From Lucinisca nassula (Eukaryota; Mollusca; Bivalvia; Lucinida; Lucinidae): a stretch of 64,000 nucleotides of DNA. Below the pieces are notes generated by a model that was given only the letters and a program-made list of their open reading frames with translations, had not been told where the DNA came from and searched no databases. Every line of letters begins with the position of its first letter. The first letter of the stretch is position 1. The position numbers were made by a program, and so were the translations under genes. The DNA lies in assembly GCA_963580285.1 (NCBI GenBank), contig OY757011.1:97950678-98014677 (forward strand), given 5' to 3'. This document shows positions 1-8,351 of this stretch, in pieces.

Positions 1-7
1 GCCTACT

Positions 8-229
8 TTAACCCTTTTTGTACCAAATGGAATCTTCCTCCTTATATATAGCAGGAGTCCATTTTAAAATTCAGGGGTGCCAGGTTGTGTTTTCTTAAAA
101 ATTGATTAGGAAATGGCTTAACTTTTAGCAAACAATGGAGGCCCTGATTAGACGCCGCGTTCTGCGGCATCTGATATGGGCCTGCACTGTTTGCCAAGTG
201 CTCCTTTAGGGGTTTCCAGTACCAGTTAA
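8..229 (+). mobile_element. Palindrome-bearing MITE, type beta-1 (TTAA-flanked)
   Basis: Both ends carry TTAA; the left end reads TTAACCCTTTTTGTACC. A central near-palindrome at 128-194 runs from GCAAACA to TGTTTGC with the inner stem GACGCCGCG. Related copies are at 11311-11815 (split by another MITE) and in reverse at about 19707-19937. TTAA plus CCC ends are typical of piggyBac elements; no transposase is present. Confidence 0.6.
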
Positions 230-248
230 GCATGGTGCAATATATGAG

Positions 249-345
249 TCCGGTTTTCTGTCCGTTCGTAAAGCCGTCAACATTTCACCCTAATGTAAAA
301 GACCATTTTCAAGGCGCGATATAGCCTTCTTGTTCTATACATTTT
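249..345 (+). mobile_element. Short fragment of CGCGAC-type tandem-core element
   Basis: Contains CCGGTTTTCTGTCCGTTCGT, then GGCGCGATATAGCC and the CTTCTTGTT tail. These are the start and end signatures of the element at 57870-58660 without its repeated core. Confidence 0.45.
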
Positions 346-460
346 TGCTTGGATATAACAAGGACATGCAATGTTTGATCTGAGGTAATGATACTTTGAC
401 AAAAAATTAAGCAGTTGAAATCTTGGGAACTAAGACAACATTGGCCAGAAATTAGTTTGA

Positions 461-702
461 CTAAAGGAGAATGGGAACACCAGGCAGATTTTTCCGCCAT
501 TTTTTAAAGGGAGACAAGTTTCGGGACTTCCTGTTTGCTTTTCTATAAGCCCAGTCCCACTAAAAAAGGGGTCAACTCTTAAAGGAAAGAATTTGCTCCT
601 CAGGAGCACATTCTTTCCTTTAAGAGTTGACCCTATTGACATGGGAGACAAAAATACTTTTGCAAGAGTTGCCTCCCCTGAAGGTGTTCCCATTCCCCTT
701 AA
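461..702 (+). mobile_element. TTAA-GGGG foldback MITE, copy 1
   Basis: Ends are GGAGAATGGGAACACC and GGTGTTCCCATTCCCCTTAA. A central hairpin (AAAGGAAAGAATTTGCTCC and its complement) lies at 581-633. Other copies are at 12103-12347, 15266-15499 and 19965-20206, all ending exactly at TTAA. Confidence 0.65.
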
Positions 703-849
703 GAACAAGACTATTTACCCTAAATATTTGGACAATACTCCTTCCCATACATGTTTCGAAATTTGAACAAGTACAATTTACTACCTTATGTTGAAGATGT
801 ACAATTTACTACCTTATATTGCACCCCAACCCTCTCCCTCCACGATCAG

Positions 850-1142
850 GGCTTGGAGAAATAGATATGGTCTGCATGGTGCAGAACTGAAACTGACGGC
901 ACATGAGTACTGGAAAAACAGCTTAGGGGGTCTAAGCCTGCACAAGGAAAGTGGTATGAGTCAGATCGCCCATGCATATACTCATAAACCCTGTTTGTTT
1001 CATTTGGCAGCAGGGCGTGAGATGTCATTTAATCTCAGTGTCTGGTAAAAGTCCCACAAAATTGGAAGCACTGTCTCCAAATGACCTAAATAGTGTTATG
1101 GGGGGGGGGGGGGCTGGCAATAAACCAGTTCAAACAAACAAG
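850..1142 (+). mobile_element. SINE-like element (CAAACAAACAA tail)
   Basis: Carries GGGCGTGAGATGTCATTTAA, then AAGTCCCACAAAATTGGAAG, CTCCAAATGACCTAAATAG and a CAAACAAACAA tail. The same body is inserted in the Helentron at 45973-46272 with a 15-bp duplication, which defines the full element. This copy has a long G run near its 3' end. Confidence 0.55.
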
Positions 1143-1225
1143 CTACCTTACGATATCTCATCTGGATTTACAGTTTACTCAGGACTTCCTGTTCAAATAC
1201 ATACTTCCAGAGAAAAACTAGGATT

Positions 1226-1270
1226 GACATTTCATGTGAATCATCTGCCAGATGAGTCACATGAAATGTC
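1226..1270. repeat. Isolated hairpin
   Basis: GACATTTCATGTGA is mirrored by TCACATGAAATGTC with an inner TCATCTG/CAGATGA stem. Half of the same sequence recurs near 2494-2520. No other function is visible. Confidence 0.5.
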
Positions 1271-1345
1271 AGGCCTTATTTCTCACAAAAATAAGAAAAA
1301 AAGTACTTGGAAATGTCATCAGATCTGCTAGTCATGATTGGTGAT

Positions 1346-1537
1346 TTAACCCTTATCCTGCTGAACACAACAACTCCTACCTTTGCAAACAGTGTAGAAG
1401 AAGCCATCTGATCAGGATCTACACTTTTTGTCAATTAGTTTGTGAATTTGAATGAAACATTATATCAAGTATTTTGATTGGTTGATAGTCAAAAATGGGT
1501 ATGACAAAATTAGTTTATTCAGCAGGATAAGAGCTAA
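1346..1537 (+). mobile_element. Palindrome-bearing MITE, type gamma (collapsed hairpin)
   Basis: Starts TTAACCCTTATCCTGCTGAA and ends TCAGCAGGATAAGAG. The inner hairpin has lost most of one arm. Better copies lie at 4916-5117 and 22999-23211. Confidence 0.5.
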
Positions 1538-1558
1538 AGGTAAAGGGTAATTGTTGTG

Positions 1559-1915
1559 TTAACCCATAACGTGCTAATCACGACAATTGTCGTCTGCCTT
1601 GTCGTCTGTCATCTACTTTAAAAATCTTTTTAGCAAACAGTGTGGACCCAGATCAGACTGCTCCTGAAGGAGCAGTCTGATCAGGGTCCACACTGTTTGC
1701 CTGTATGCAAAAATATGTTCTAAAAGTTTGCAAGAAGATGCAGCAGACGACAAAAGCAGACGACTTTTGAAGAGCTCCTGTAGGAGCAGTCTGATCAGGG
1801 TCTACACTGTTTGCCTGTATGCAAAAATATGTTTTAAAAGTTTGCAAGAAGCAGCAGCAGATGACAAAAGCAGACGACATTTAAAGACACAGTTTTTCTC
1901 AGCACCCTAAGCTTT
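1559..1915 (+). mobile_element. Palindrome-bearing MITE, type alpha, running into splice acceptor
   Basis: Starts TTAACCCATAACG. Full palindrome 1633-1700 (inner stem GACTGCTCCT/AGGAGCAGTC) plus a second right half at 1775-1814, so the hairpin region is partly duplicated. The repeated GCAGACGAC tract is followed by a degenerate right end that reaches to within about 10 bases of the exon at 1924. Confidence 0.55.
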
Positions 1916-1923
1916 AATTTCAG

Positions 1924-2132
1924 GGAGAAGAATTTGCAAAATTCATGGGAGAGTTTGATTATGCTGTTCTGCTGCGAGACCTGGCAGATCTAGCTGAAGT
2001 CTACCTTGACAAGTCCTACCTGCTGACAGCCATGAAGGATTTACCTGACCTGTCCATGATACCAAAAGTATTGGATAAACTTGCCGATATTGTTCCTGCT
2101 TTTGAGAGTTTACAAGCTGTGGACATGGAAAG
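1924..2132 (+). CDS. Host exon a (phase 0 to 2)
   Basis: Acceptor TTTCAG ends at 1923 and donor GTAGGT begins at 2133. The exon encodes about 69 residues, starting GEEFAKFMGEF and rich in Leu/Asp helices, with no Cys. It starts at a codon boundary and leaves two bases (AG) completed by the next exon. The preceding exon is not visible and should lie left of the window. The end of a foldback element lies within about 10 bases of the acceptor. Confidence 0.8.
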
Positions 2133-2169
2133 GTAGGTTAATTAGGTTAGAATCTAATGTTTGGATATA

Positions 2170-2396
2170 CACTGCAACCTCTTTATAACACTATTAATGG
2201 AGTCCAAAGCAGAAACTGTGTTAGATAAACAACAGTGTTATATCCAAACAAAAATGTATAGATCATGTAGAAAAATGACCATAAATAAAAAATGACCCTT
2301 TTTCTATATAATCTATACATTTTTGGGATCCATCTTGAATCAGTGTTGTATCCAAAACTGTGTAACAAAGAAACTTGTTATAAAGAGGTTGTGGTG
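2170..2396 (+). mobile_element. TA-flanked MITE (CACTGCAACCTC ends)
   Basis: Termini CACTGCAACCTCTTTATAAC and its near-complement TTATAAAGAGGTTGTGGTG, each bordered by TA. An inner ATAACAC/GTTTGGATA foldback is present. TA duplication and the terminal repeats fit the Tc1/mariner-pogo group; it is non-autonomous. Confidence 0.6.
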
Positions 2397-2606
2397 TATA
2401 TAGTTTTGCTGAATCCTAATGTTGTGAGCTGTCACTGTCATTACCCCAGTGGCATGATTCTAGTTATCCGAAAATAATAATACTATAGAGACCCAGCAGA
2501 TGATTCACATGTAATGTCAAGCCATATTTTAACTGAAAAATAAGAGAAAAAAATACTTTGAAAATGCTGTCTGCTAACATGCTTAGTGATTGAAAGGTCA
2601 CTATTT

Positions 2607-2839
2607 TTAACCTTTAAGACCCTAAGAAAAACTACATCTTAAAATGTCGTCTGCTGATTTTTTTTTCAAACTTTTTAAAAATATTTTTGCATACAGGCAA
2701 ACAGTGTGGGCCCAGATTAGATTGCTCCTACAGGTGCCGTTTGATTTGGGTCCACACTGTTTGCAATAAATTACTTTTAAGGTAACCTGCAGACAGCAAA
2801 GCAGACGACAATTGGCGTGATTGGCATTTTATGGGTTAA
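2607..2839 (+). mobile_element. Palindrome-bearing MITE, type alpha
   Basis: Ends TTAACCTTTAAG and TTTATGGGTTAA. Central degenerate palindrome at 2697-2764. GTCGTCTGCTG and GCAGACGACA arms flank it, as in copies at 4661 and 14120. Confidence 0.58.
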
Positions 2840-2971
2840 ATGGTTGTGCTATGACTATTGAGTAGGCTGAACCTTAATCGATTGATAAATTCCATAAAAA
2901 TGATTAGGGTTACTGATTTGCTAGTAATCAATTATTTGACCAGTACAATTTACTACCCAGTGTGATGAATG

Positions 2972-3039
2972 GCAAACAGCGCAGACCCTGATGAGATGCA
3001 GCATTGTGCGGCATCTCATCTAGGTCTACACTGTTTGTT
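2972..3039 (+). repeat. Palindrome, type delta
   Basis: GCAAACAGCGCAGACC to CTACACTGTTTG with the inner stem GATGAGATG/CATCTCATC. Its right flank belongs to the 95-bp tandem duplication that follows. Confidence 0.55.
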
Positions 3040-3209
3040 CAGGCCTGTCTGTCCAAATACATATTGTAAAGAATATGGTAAGAGTCATGCTCAGAGAGAC
3101 AGCCAGAAAGGTACAGGCAACTACACTGTTTGTTCAGGCCTGTCTGTCCAAATACATATTGTAAAGAATATGGTAAGAGTCATGCTCAGAGAGACAGCCA
3201 GAAAGGTAC
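3026..3209 (+). repeat. 95-bp tandem duplication (two copies)
   Basis: The stretch from CTACACTGTTTGTTCAGGCC to GAAAGGTAC is repeated at an offset of 95 bases (3026 and 3121) with almost no change, so it is recent. It makes a short spurious reading frame. Confidence 0.75.
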
Positions 3210-3243
3210 GGATATGCTCAAATCTTCAGTGATAACTAATCAA

Positions 3244-3515
3244 CCCCGACAGCTCCATGGTAGAGCGTTTGCTTTGGGAATGGAAGGTCACGGGTTCGAT
3301 CCCCTGCCGTACCATACCAAAGGCGTGAAAAATGGTACTAGGCGCTCCCTTGGCTGACGCTGGAATTGTCAGGGAAGTCCTAGGAAGATAACGAAGGCAG
3401 GTAAGTATTTGTTAAAGGATACTTTGCTTGGCGTAATAAAAGCTCTACAGAGCTTATGTTATTTGTTTCGGATATGCAACGTTAAATAAAGCTTCTTTAT
3501 CTTTTATCTTTATCA
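3244..3515 (+). mobile_element. tRNA-derived SINE (ATCTTTTATC tail)
   Basis: tRNA-like head with A-box-like GGTAGAGCG and B-box GGTTCGATCC, then a body with AATGGTACTAGGCGCTCCC and an AATAAAGCTTCTTTATC tail. A reverse copy lies at 16675-16940. Confidence 0.65.
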
Positions 3516-3628
3516 TTAATCCATTATTGATCACATTGAAAGAAATGAAAATCGATTATCTTTTCAGTTCTGATTAGCCAACCCTAGCTATGGATTCTGT
3601 AAGCATTTTTTTTTTTGTCTCATTTCAG

Positions 3629-3756
3629 TATCTCAGCATTGTATGATCTTTTTGACCCCTTGTTGGAGACTTATATAACAGATCAGACAATCTTAGATAT
3701 CATTCGGACAATGGGCAAGAGCCTAGCAGATGTGAATACACCAATGAACAGTAGCG
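3629..3756 (+). CDS. Host exon b (phase 2 to 1)
   Basis: The acceptor is a T-rich tract ending CATTTCAG at 3628; the donor GTAAGT follows 3756. It encodes about 43 residues (LYDLFDPLLETY near the start) and ends in an N-S-S sequon. Same phase class as the exons at 10007, 19093 and 61856, all with a short aromatic/Met-rich helical pattern. Confidence 0.8.
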
Positions 3757-3905
3757 GTAAGTAGAAATTCAGACATTTGCTTGTTTCAAGCTGTTAGTCT
3801 TGGTAATCTACATATGATGTAAGGAAAACACGCCTGTGTAACAATGCGTTCTATCATGCCTCTGGAACTACCATAATGATCCTGACTATTGGTACAGACA
3901 GGTCT

Positions 3906-4075
3906 AGAAAATAGTGTAGACCCAGATCAGACTGCTCCTGAAGGAGCAGTCTGATCAGGGTCTACACTGTTTGCCATTCCCTCTGCCATTTTTTGACTCC
4001 TTGCTGAATCAAGAAACAAATTTGTTAAATTTTCAGGAGGATTCCTTGAGGTGTCCGATTTTTTTGTTTTTTAAC
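3906..4075 (+). mobile_element. Palindrome-bearing element, type epsilon
   Basis: Alpha-type palindrome at 3906-3974. It is preceded by GACAGGTCT and followed by TTTTCAGGAGGATTCCTTGAGGT-like sequence, cognate to copies at about 60410-60595 and reversed near 23640-23810. No TTAA ends are seen. Confidence 0.45.
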
Positions 4076-4278
4076 GGTAAATTTTTCCTGCTCATTACAA
4101 TAACAGTTGTTTGCTACTAAAATGGCGTCATTATTGCTATAAAACTAGCATTTTTCTGTTGAAGATGCTGGATATTTTTCTCATATCTGCTATAAACATA
4201 CATGTATATTGTGTGCTCATTAGAACCATCTCATTGAGAATTTTTTGGTGAAATAATGGATGGAAAATAATGTGACTA

Positions 4279-4487
4279 CAGTAAAATTCCTATATTAAGA
4301 CCACCTATGGGACTGTTCAAAAGTGGTCTTTAAGACCACTTTTGAACGGTCCCAAAGATGGTCCCTGACCAGAGAGCACTGCTGGCAGAAAACGCAAAGA
4401 AAGATTAAGTGCAGCCTTCAAACTATAAAGCTTTTTAAAGCAGAATTAGTCTTAATTTTAGGTGGTCTTAATAGCAGATTTTTGCTG
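4279..4487 (+). mobile_element. pogo-type MITE with GTGGTC hairpin
   Basis: TA at 4277-4278 and 4488-4489 flank CAGTAAAATTCC... and ...GATTTTTGCTG, inverted repeats that extend through TATTAAGACCACC. Central hairpin AAAGTGGTCTTTAAGACCAC. Copies: 20662-20834, 21646-22120 and the amplified form at 12564-13150. Confidence 0.65.
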
Positions 4488-4660
4488 TACATGTATAAGT
4501 AATGATGGTAATTTTATTAAAATCAATTGAAGTAACACCAGCAAAGTTAAAGTGAACCCCTAGAATGAACATTGTTGGACCACAAGCAAAGTTTAAATGA
4601 ACCTCTTTGGGGTTCACTTGTGTTGCTTGTGACTCGGTGTTGTTCATATGTCAATAAACA

Positions 4661-4906
4661 TTAACCCTTAAGCTGCCGAGAAAAAATGCATTTTAAAATG
4701 TCATCTGTTTTTGTTGTCTGCTGAATCTTCTTGCAAACTATTCAAACATATTTTGCATACAGGCATACAGTGTGGACCCTGATCAGACTGCTCCTTGAGG
4801 AGTAGTTTCATCTTGGTCTACACTGTTTGCAATTATGGCTTTTTTTGAAGTAACCGGCATACATTTAAGCAGAAGACAATTGTCCTGATTGGCATCTTAA
4901 CATTTA
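4661..4906 (+). mobile_element. Palindrome-bearing MITE, type alpha
   Basis: Begins TTAACCCTTAAGCTGCCGAG. Palindrome at 4763-4830. GCAGAAGACAATTGTCCTGA arm on the right. It abuts the next element. Confidence 0.55.
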
Positions 4907-4915
4907 AAATGCATC

Positions 4916-5117
4916 TTAACCCTTATTCAGCTGAATAAATTAATTTAGCCACACCCATTTCAGACTATCAACCAATCAAATTTCTTCATATAGTATATGC
5001 ATTCATTTCATCAACTGCATGACAAACAGTGTAGATCCTGATCAGATGGCTTCTGAAGAAGCCATCTGATCAGGATCTACACTGTTTGTGGTCATTGAGA
5101 CAAGGATTAAGAGTTAA
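4916..5117 (+). mobile_element. Palindrome-bearing MITE, type gamma
   Basis: TTAACCCTTATTCAGCTGAA left end, AAGAGTTAA right end. The palindrome at 5022-5089 is perfect over GTAGATCCTGATCAGATGGC and its complement. Confidence 0.6.
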
Positions 5118-5193
5118 AAATTATCTGTACATGTAACATGTATTTCTTATCTTTTTAACTGATTATATACAGGAAAACCCTATACCGATCATT

Positions 5194-5455
5194 GGCAAAC
5201 AGAGCAGGCCCAGATCAGTTTCCACAGCAGAATGTGGCATCTGATCAGGGACTTCACTGTTTGCAGAAAGTTCACCCATTTTCAATTCAAACTTCTAAAA
5301 CTGACAGAACCTGATACCCCTAAATTTTACAATGGACTCTTACTATATATAAGGTGGAACAGTGTTCAGTCTAGGATTTGGGGTTTGATGGCCCTCTGGG
5401 TCCACAGGCCTTGGAAAAGGGGGTCATTTCGAAATTTAGGGGGCCCTTAAATTAT
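5194..5455 (-). mobile_element. Palindrome-bearing element, degenerate beta-1
   Basis: Palindrome 5194-5264 followed by CCCCTAAATTTTACAATGGA and a TATATATAAGGTGGAA tract, the beta-1 flank in reverse. The right end has decayed. Confidence 0.4.
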
Positions 5456-5485
5456 ACTATATAAAGTTGCCAGGAATTAATGGGT

Positions 5486-5718
5486 TTAACCCATTGCATG
5501 CGGGAAACCCCTAAAGGGGTACCTTGGAAAACAGTGCAGGCCCAGATCAGATGCTGCAGAATGCGGCGTCTGATCAGGGCCTGCACTATTTGCTAACAGA
5601 ATTTTCCATCAACAATAGAATAAAAACGAAAAAATAGGCCTCCCCAACAGCCTTATATGACAAATGGACTTGTCCAACATATAGCAATGGAAGAATCTAC
5701 TAGCATACAATGGGTTAA
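5486..5718 (+). mobile_element. Palindrome-bearing MITE, type beta-2
   Basis: TTAACCCATTGCATGCGGGA and CATACAATGGGTTAA ends. Palindrome 5527-5593. Closely similar copy at 18831-19061. Confidence 0.62.
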
Positions 5719-5756
5719 TGAAACAGTCCAAGTCTCTTTTCAGGGCCACATTAGGA

Positions 5757-6894
5757 TATCTCATCCATGTGATATAGTGCTTTCTTTCATATCTCTAAAA
5801 TGGTTACTTTTTATGCCCCCGCCATTCGAAGAATGGTGGAAAGGGCATATAGCGTTGCCCCTGTCTGTCCGTCAATGCGTCCGTGCGTCCGAAACTTAAA
5901 CGCAGTCAATAACTTCTTTATTTCTTGATGGATTTTAAAAAAACTCGGCATAAATGTTAACCATCATGAGACGATGTGTCACATGCAAAACCCAGGTCCG
6001 TACCTCCAAGGTCAAGGTCATACTTAGAGGTCAAAGGTAAAAAAAAAGGGTCCGAAACTTAAACGCAGTCAATAACTTTCTTATTTCTGGATGGATTTTG
6101 AAATTACTTTGTAGAAATGTTCACCATCATGAGGCGATGTGTCACCTGCAAAACCCAGGTCCGTACCTCCAAGGTCAAGGTGATACTTAGAGGTCAAAGG
6201 TCAAAAAAGGGTCCGAAACTTAAACGCAGTCAATAACTTACTTAATTCTGGATGGATTTTGAAATTACTTTGAAGAAATGTTAACCATCATGAGACCATG
6301 TGTCACATGCAAACCTAGATCCAAACCTTGCCAAGATCAAGGTCATACTTAGAGGTCAAAGGTAAAAAAAAATGGTCCGAAACTTAAACGCAGTCAATAA
6401 CTTTCTTATCTCTGGATTGATTTTGAAATTACTTGGGAGAAATGTTGGCCATCATGAGACAATCACACAAAACCAAGGTCCTTACCTCCAAGGTCAAGGT
6501 CATACTTAGAGGTTAAATGTGAAAAAAGGGTCCAAAACTTAAACACGGTCAATAACTTTCTATGGATGAATACGGACATAGAGATATTTTTAGGCGGGGG
6601 CATCCGTGTCCTATGGACGCATTTCTAGTCTGATGAAAATTTTTTATATTTTTCTTATTTCTACTCCAATCATGATAGGTTGAGGATGCTCGTTAGAACC
6701 ACCTCATTGAGGCGGTTCTAACAAGTACCCACAACCTCGTTAGAACCACCTCATTGAGGCGGTTCTAACGAGTACCCACAACTTGTGTCTTGGAACAGAA
6801 GTAAGAAGAATAATGTATACCCCCTAAACCCCCGTTTTCTCTGTATAAAGTGGGGTTTAGGGGGTCTTCATTTCACGGACTTGTTCACGTGATG
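5757..6894 (+). mobile_element. Double-hairpin MITE, split by a nested element
   Basis: The left part (5757-5812) ends in GGTTACTTTT, and the right part resumes CTGATGAAAA at 6632. An uninterrupted copy near 11450-11480 shows these two pieces adjoining. The GTTAGAACC hairpin is present twice in tandem (about 6688-6736 and 6736-6782). A second hairpin (CCCCCTAAACCCC/GGGGTTTAGGGGG) lies at 6818-6866; it ends ACTTGTTCACGTGATG. Confidence 0.6.
5813..6631 (+). mobile_element. Tandem-core element, ATGCCCCCGCC family
   Basis: Starts TATGCCCCCGCCATTCG. About five core units of ~162 bp each begin near GTCCGAAACTTAAACGCAG. It ends with the inverted start GGCGGGGGCAT, a GTCC-TAT-GGAC hairpin and CATTTCTAG. 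No coding capacity. Second copy at 24461-25489. The design matches Helentron-associated non-autonomous elements (HINE, 'pearl'). Confidence 0.65.
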
Positions 6895-6961
6895 ATTTTT
6901 CCAGCCTGCTCTCAGAGACAAGTGACCCACCAGTCTTACCAGTGCTTTGATTATTTTTCAG

Positions 6962-7157
6962 CAACTGACTTTGACTGGAAGAAGTTGATGAACCTGACGG
7001 CATCTCTGAGTGACCTATTGAACTCTTGGGGAAATTCGAGCGTGAATCTAGATGCCCTATCTTACACAAATTTTAACATGATTTACGAGGCACTTACTGC
7101 GATGTTTTCGGAAAACTCTACAAATATGGGAGAATCACTGCCCCAGGCATTAACTAA
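6962..7157 (+). CDS. Host exon c (phase 1 to 2)
   Basis: Acceptor ATTTTTCAG ends at 6961; donor GTATGT starts at 7158. It encodes about 65 residues with FDWKKLMNLTASLSDLL and three sequons (NLT, NSS, NST). The DWxxLM start resembles VDWDAMIENME of the exon at 59458, but this exon begins in phase 1, so one or two cassette exons may have been lost before it. A double-hairpin MITE ends 67 bases upstream of the acceptor. Confidence 0.8.
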
Positions 7158-7237
7158 GTATGTTTTTAAAGTTTTTGAGATATGTGCCACATTTACCCTA
7201 AATATTCATACACAGAAAGTAATGAAAATCAGTCTCC

Positions 7238-7305
7238 GTAAACAATGTAGACCCAGATCAGACTACTCCTGAAAGAGAAGTCTGATCAGGATCTACACTT
7301 TCTGT
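7238..7305 (+). repeat. Palindrome, alpha-like, degenerate
   Basis: GTAAACAATGTAGACCCAGA to TCTACACTTTCTG with imperfect inner arms. It lies 80 bases past the donor of the exon at 6962. Confidence 0.45.
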
Positions 7306-8351
7306 CACTGAGCAAAGATCTTCGCAGCCACAGTTTTCATATGCCGGGTTTATGCCCGTTTTGAAAAAAAAAAAAAACAGTCATATTATGTTATAGGGTG
7401 GACATCCATCTGACTGTCTGTAAACTTTAATGTTTCCAGATAATTCCTCCTACAGTTTTCATCAAGCTGAAACTATGTAGGTAGTAGGACTATTGATTTG
7501 GAATAGCACGCAAAGTGTATAACCGTCCACTAAATATTATCAGAGTTATGCCCCTTTTAAAATTTCTGTAAACATCTCGTTTCCTGCTAAGTCCTCCTAC
7601 AATTAACATTCGATCAAGCTGAGTCTCTATATGTAGTTAGAGCAGCACATATTGTTTCAAGTTTAAGGTCTATCAAATAAAAACAAAGTTATGCACCCCT
7701 CGAGCTAACTCCGCAATTTAGATCCGGACAAGCCGAAACTTGATATATAGTTAAACCATGATGTGGAGCAGAGCATATTGTTTCGAGGTTATGGTCCACC
7801 AAATATTAACAGAGTTTTATCTGTTTTTCGTGAACATTTTGTTTCTGGCTAACTCCTCCATCGATCCTACAGTTATCATTTGATCAAGCTGAAACATTAT
7901 ATATAGTTTGACAACAATGTTGAGCAGCGCATATTGTTTCGAGGTTATGTTTCACCAAATATAAATAGAGTTAAGCCCCTTTGTAAATTTCTGTAAACAT
8001 TTTGTTTGTGGCTAACTCCTACAATTTAGATCAGTTCGAGCTGAAACTTGACATACAGTTAGACCATTATGTTGAGGAGTGCATATTGTCTCGAGGTTAT
8101 GGTCCACCAAATAATAATTGAGTTATACCCCTTTGAAATTTTTTGTAAACATTTTGTTTGTAGCTGACTTCTCTTGCATGTAACATTTAATCAAGCTGAA
8201 ACTTGATATTTAGTTTGACTATGACATGGAGCAGCCCATATTATTTCAAGGTTATTGTGGACCAAATATTTATAGAGTTATGCCCCTTTGAAAATTTCTT
8301 TAAAAATTACGTTTCCGGCTAACTCATCTGATCAAGCTGAAACTTGACATA

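Noticed and set aside
7238..7305. Palindromes as rho-independent terminators
   Set aside because: This is an animal genome and the stems lie in introns without a following T tract; they are transposon parts.
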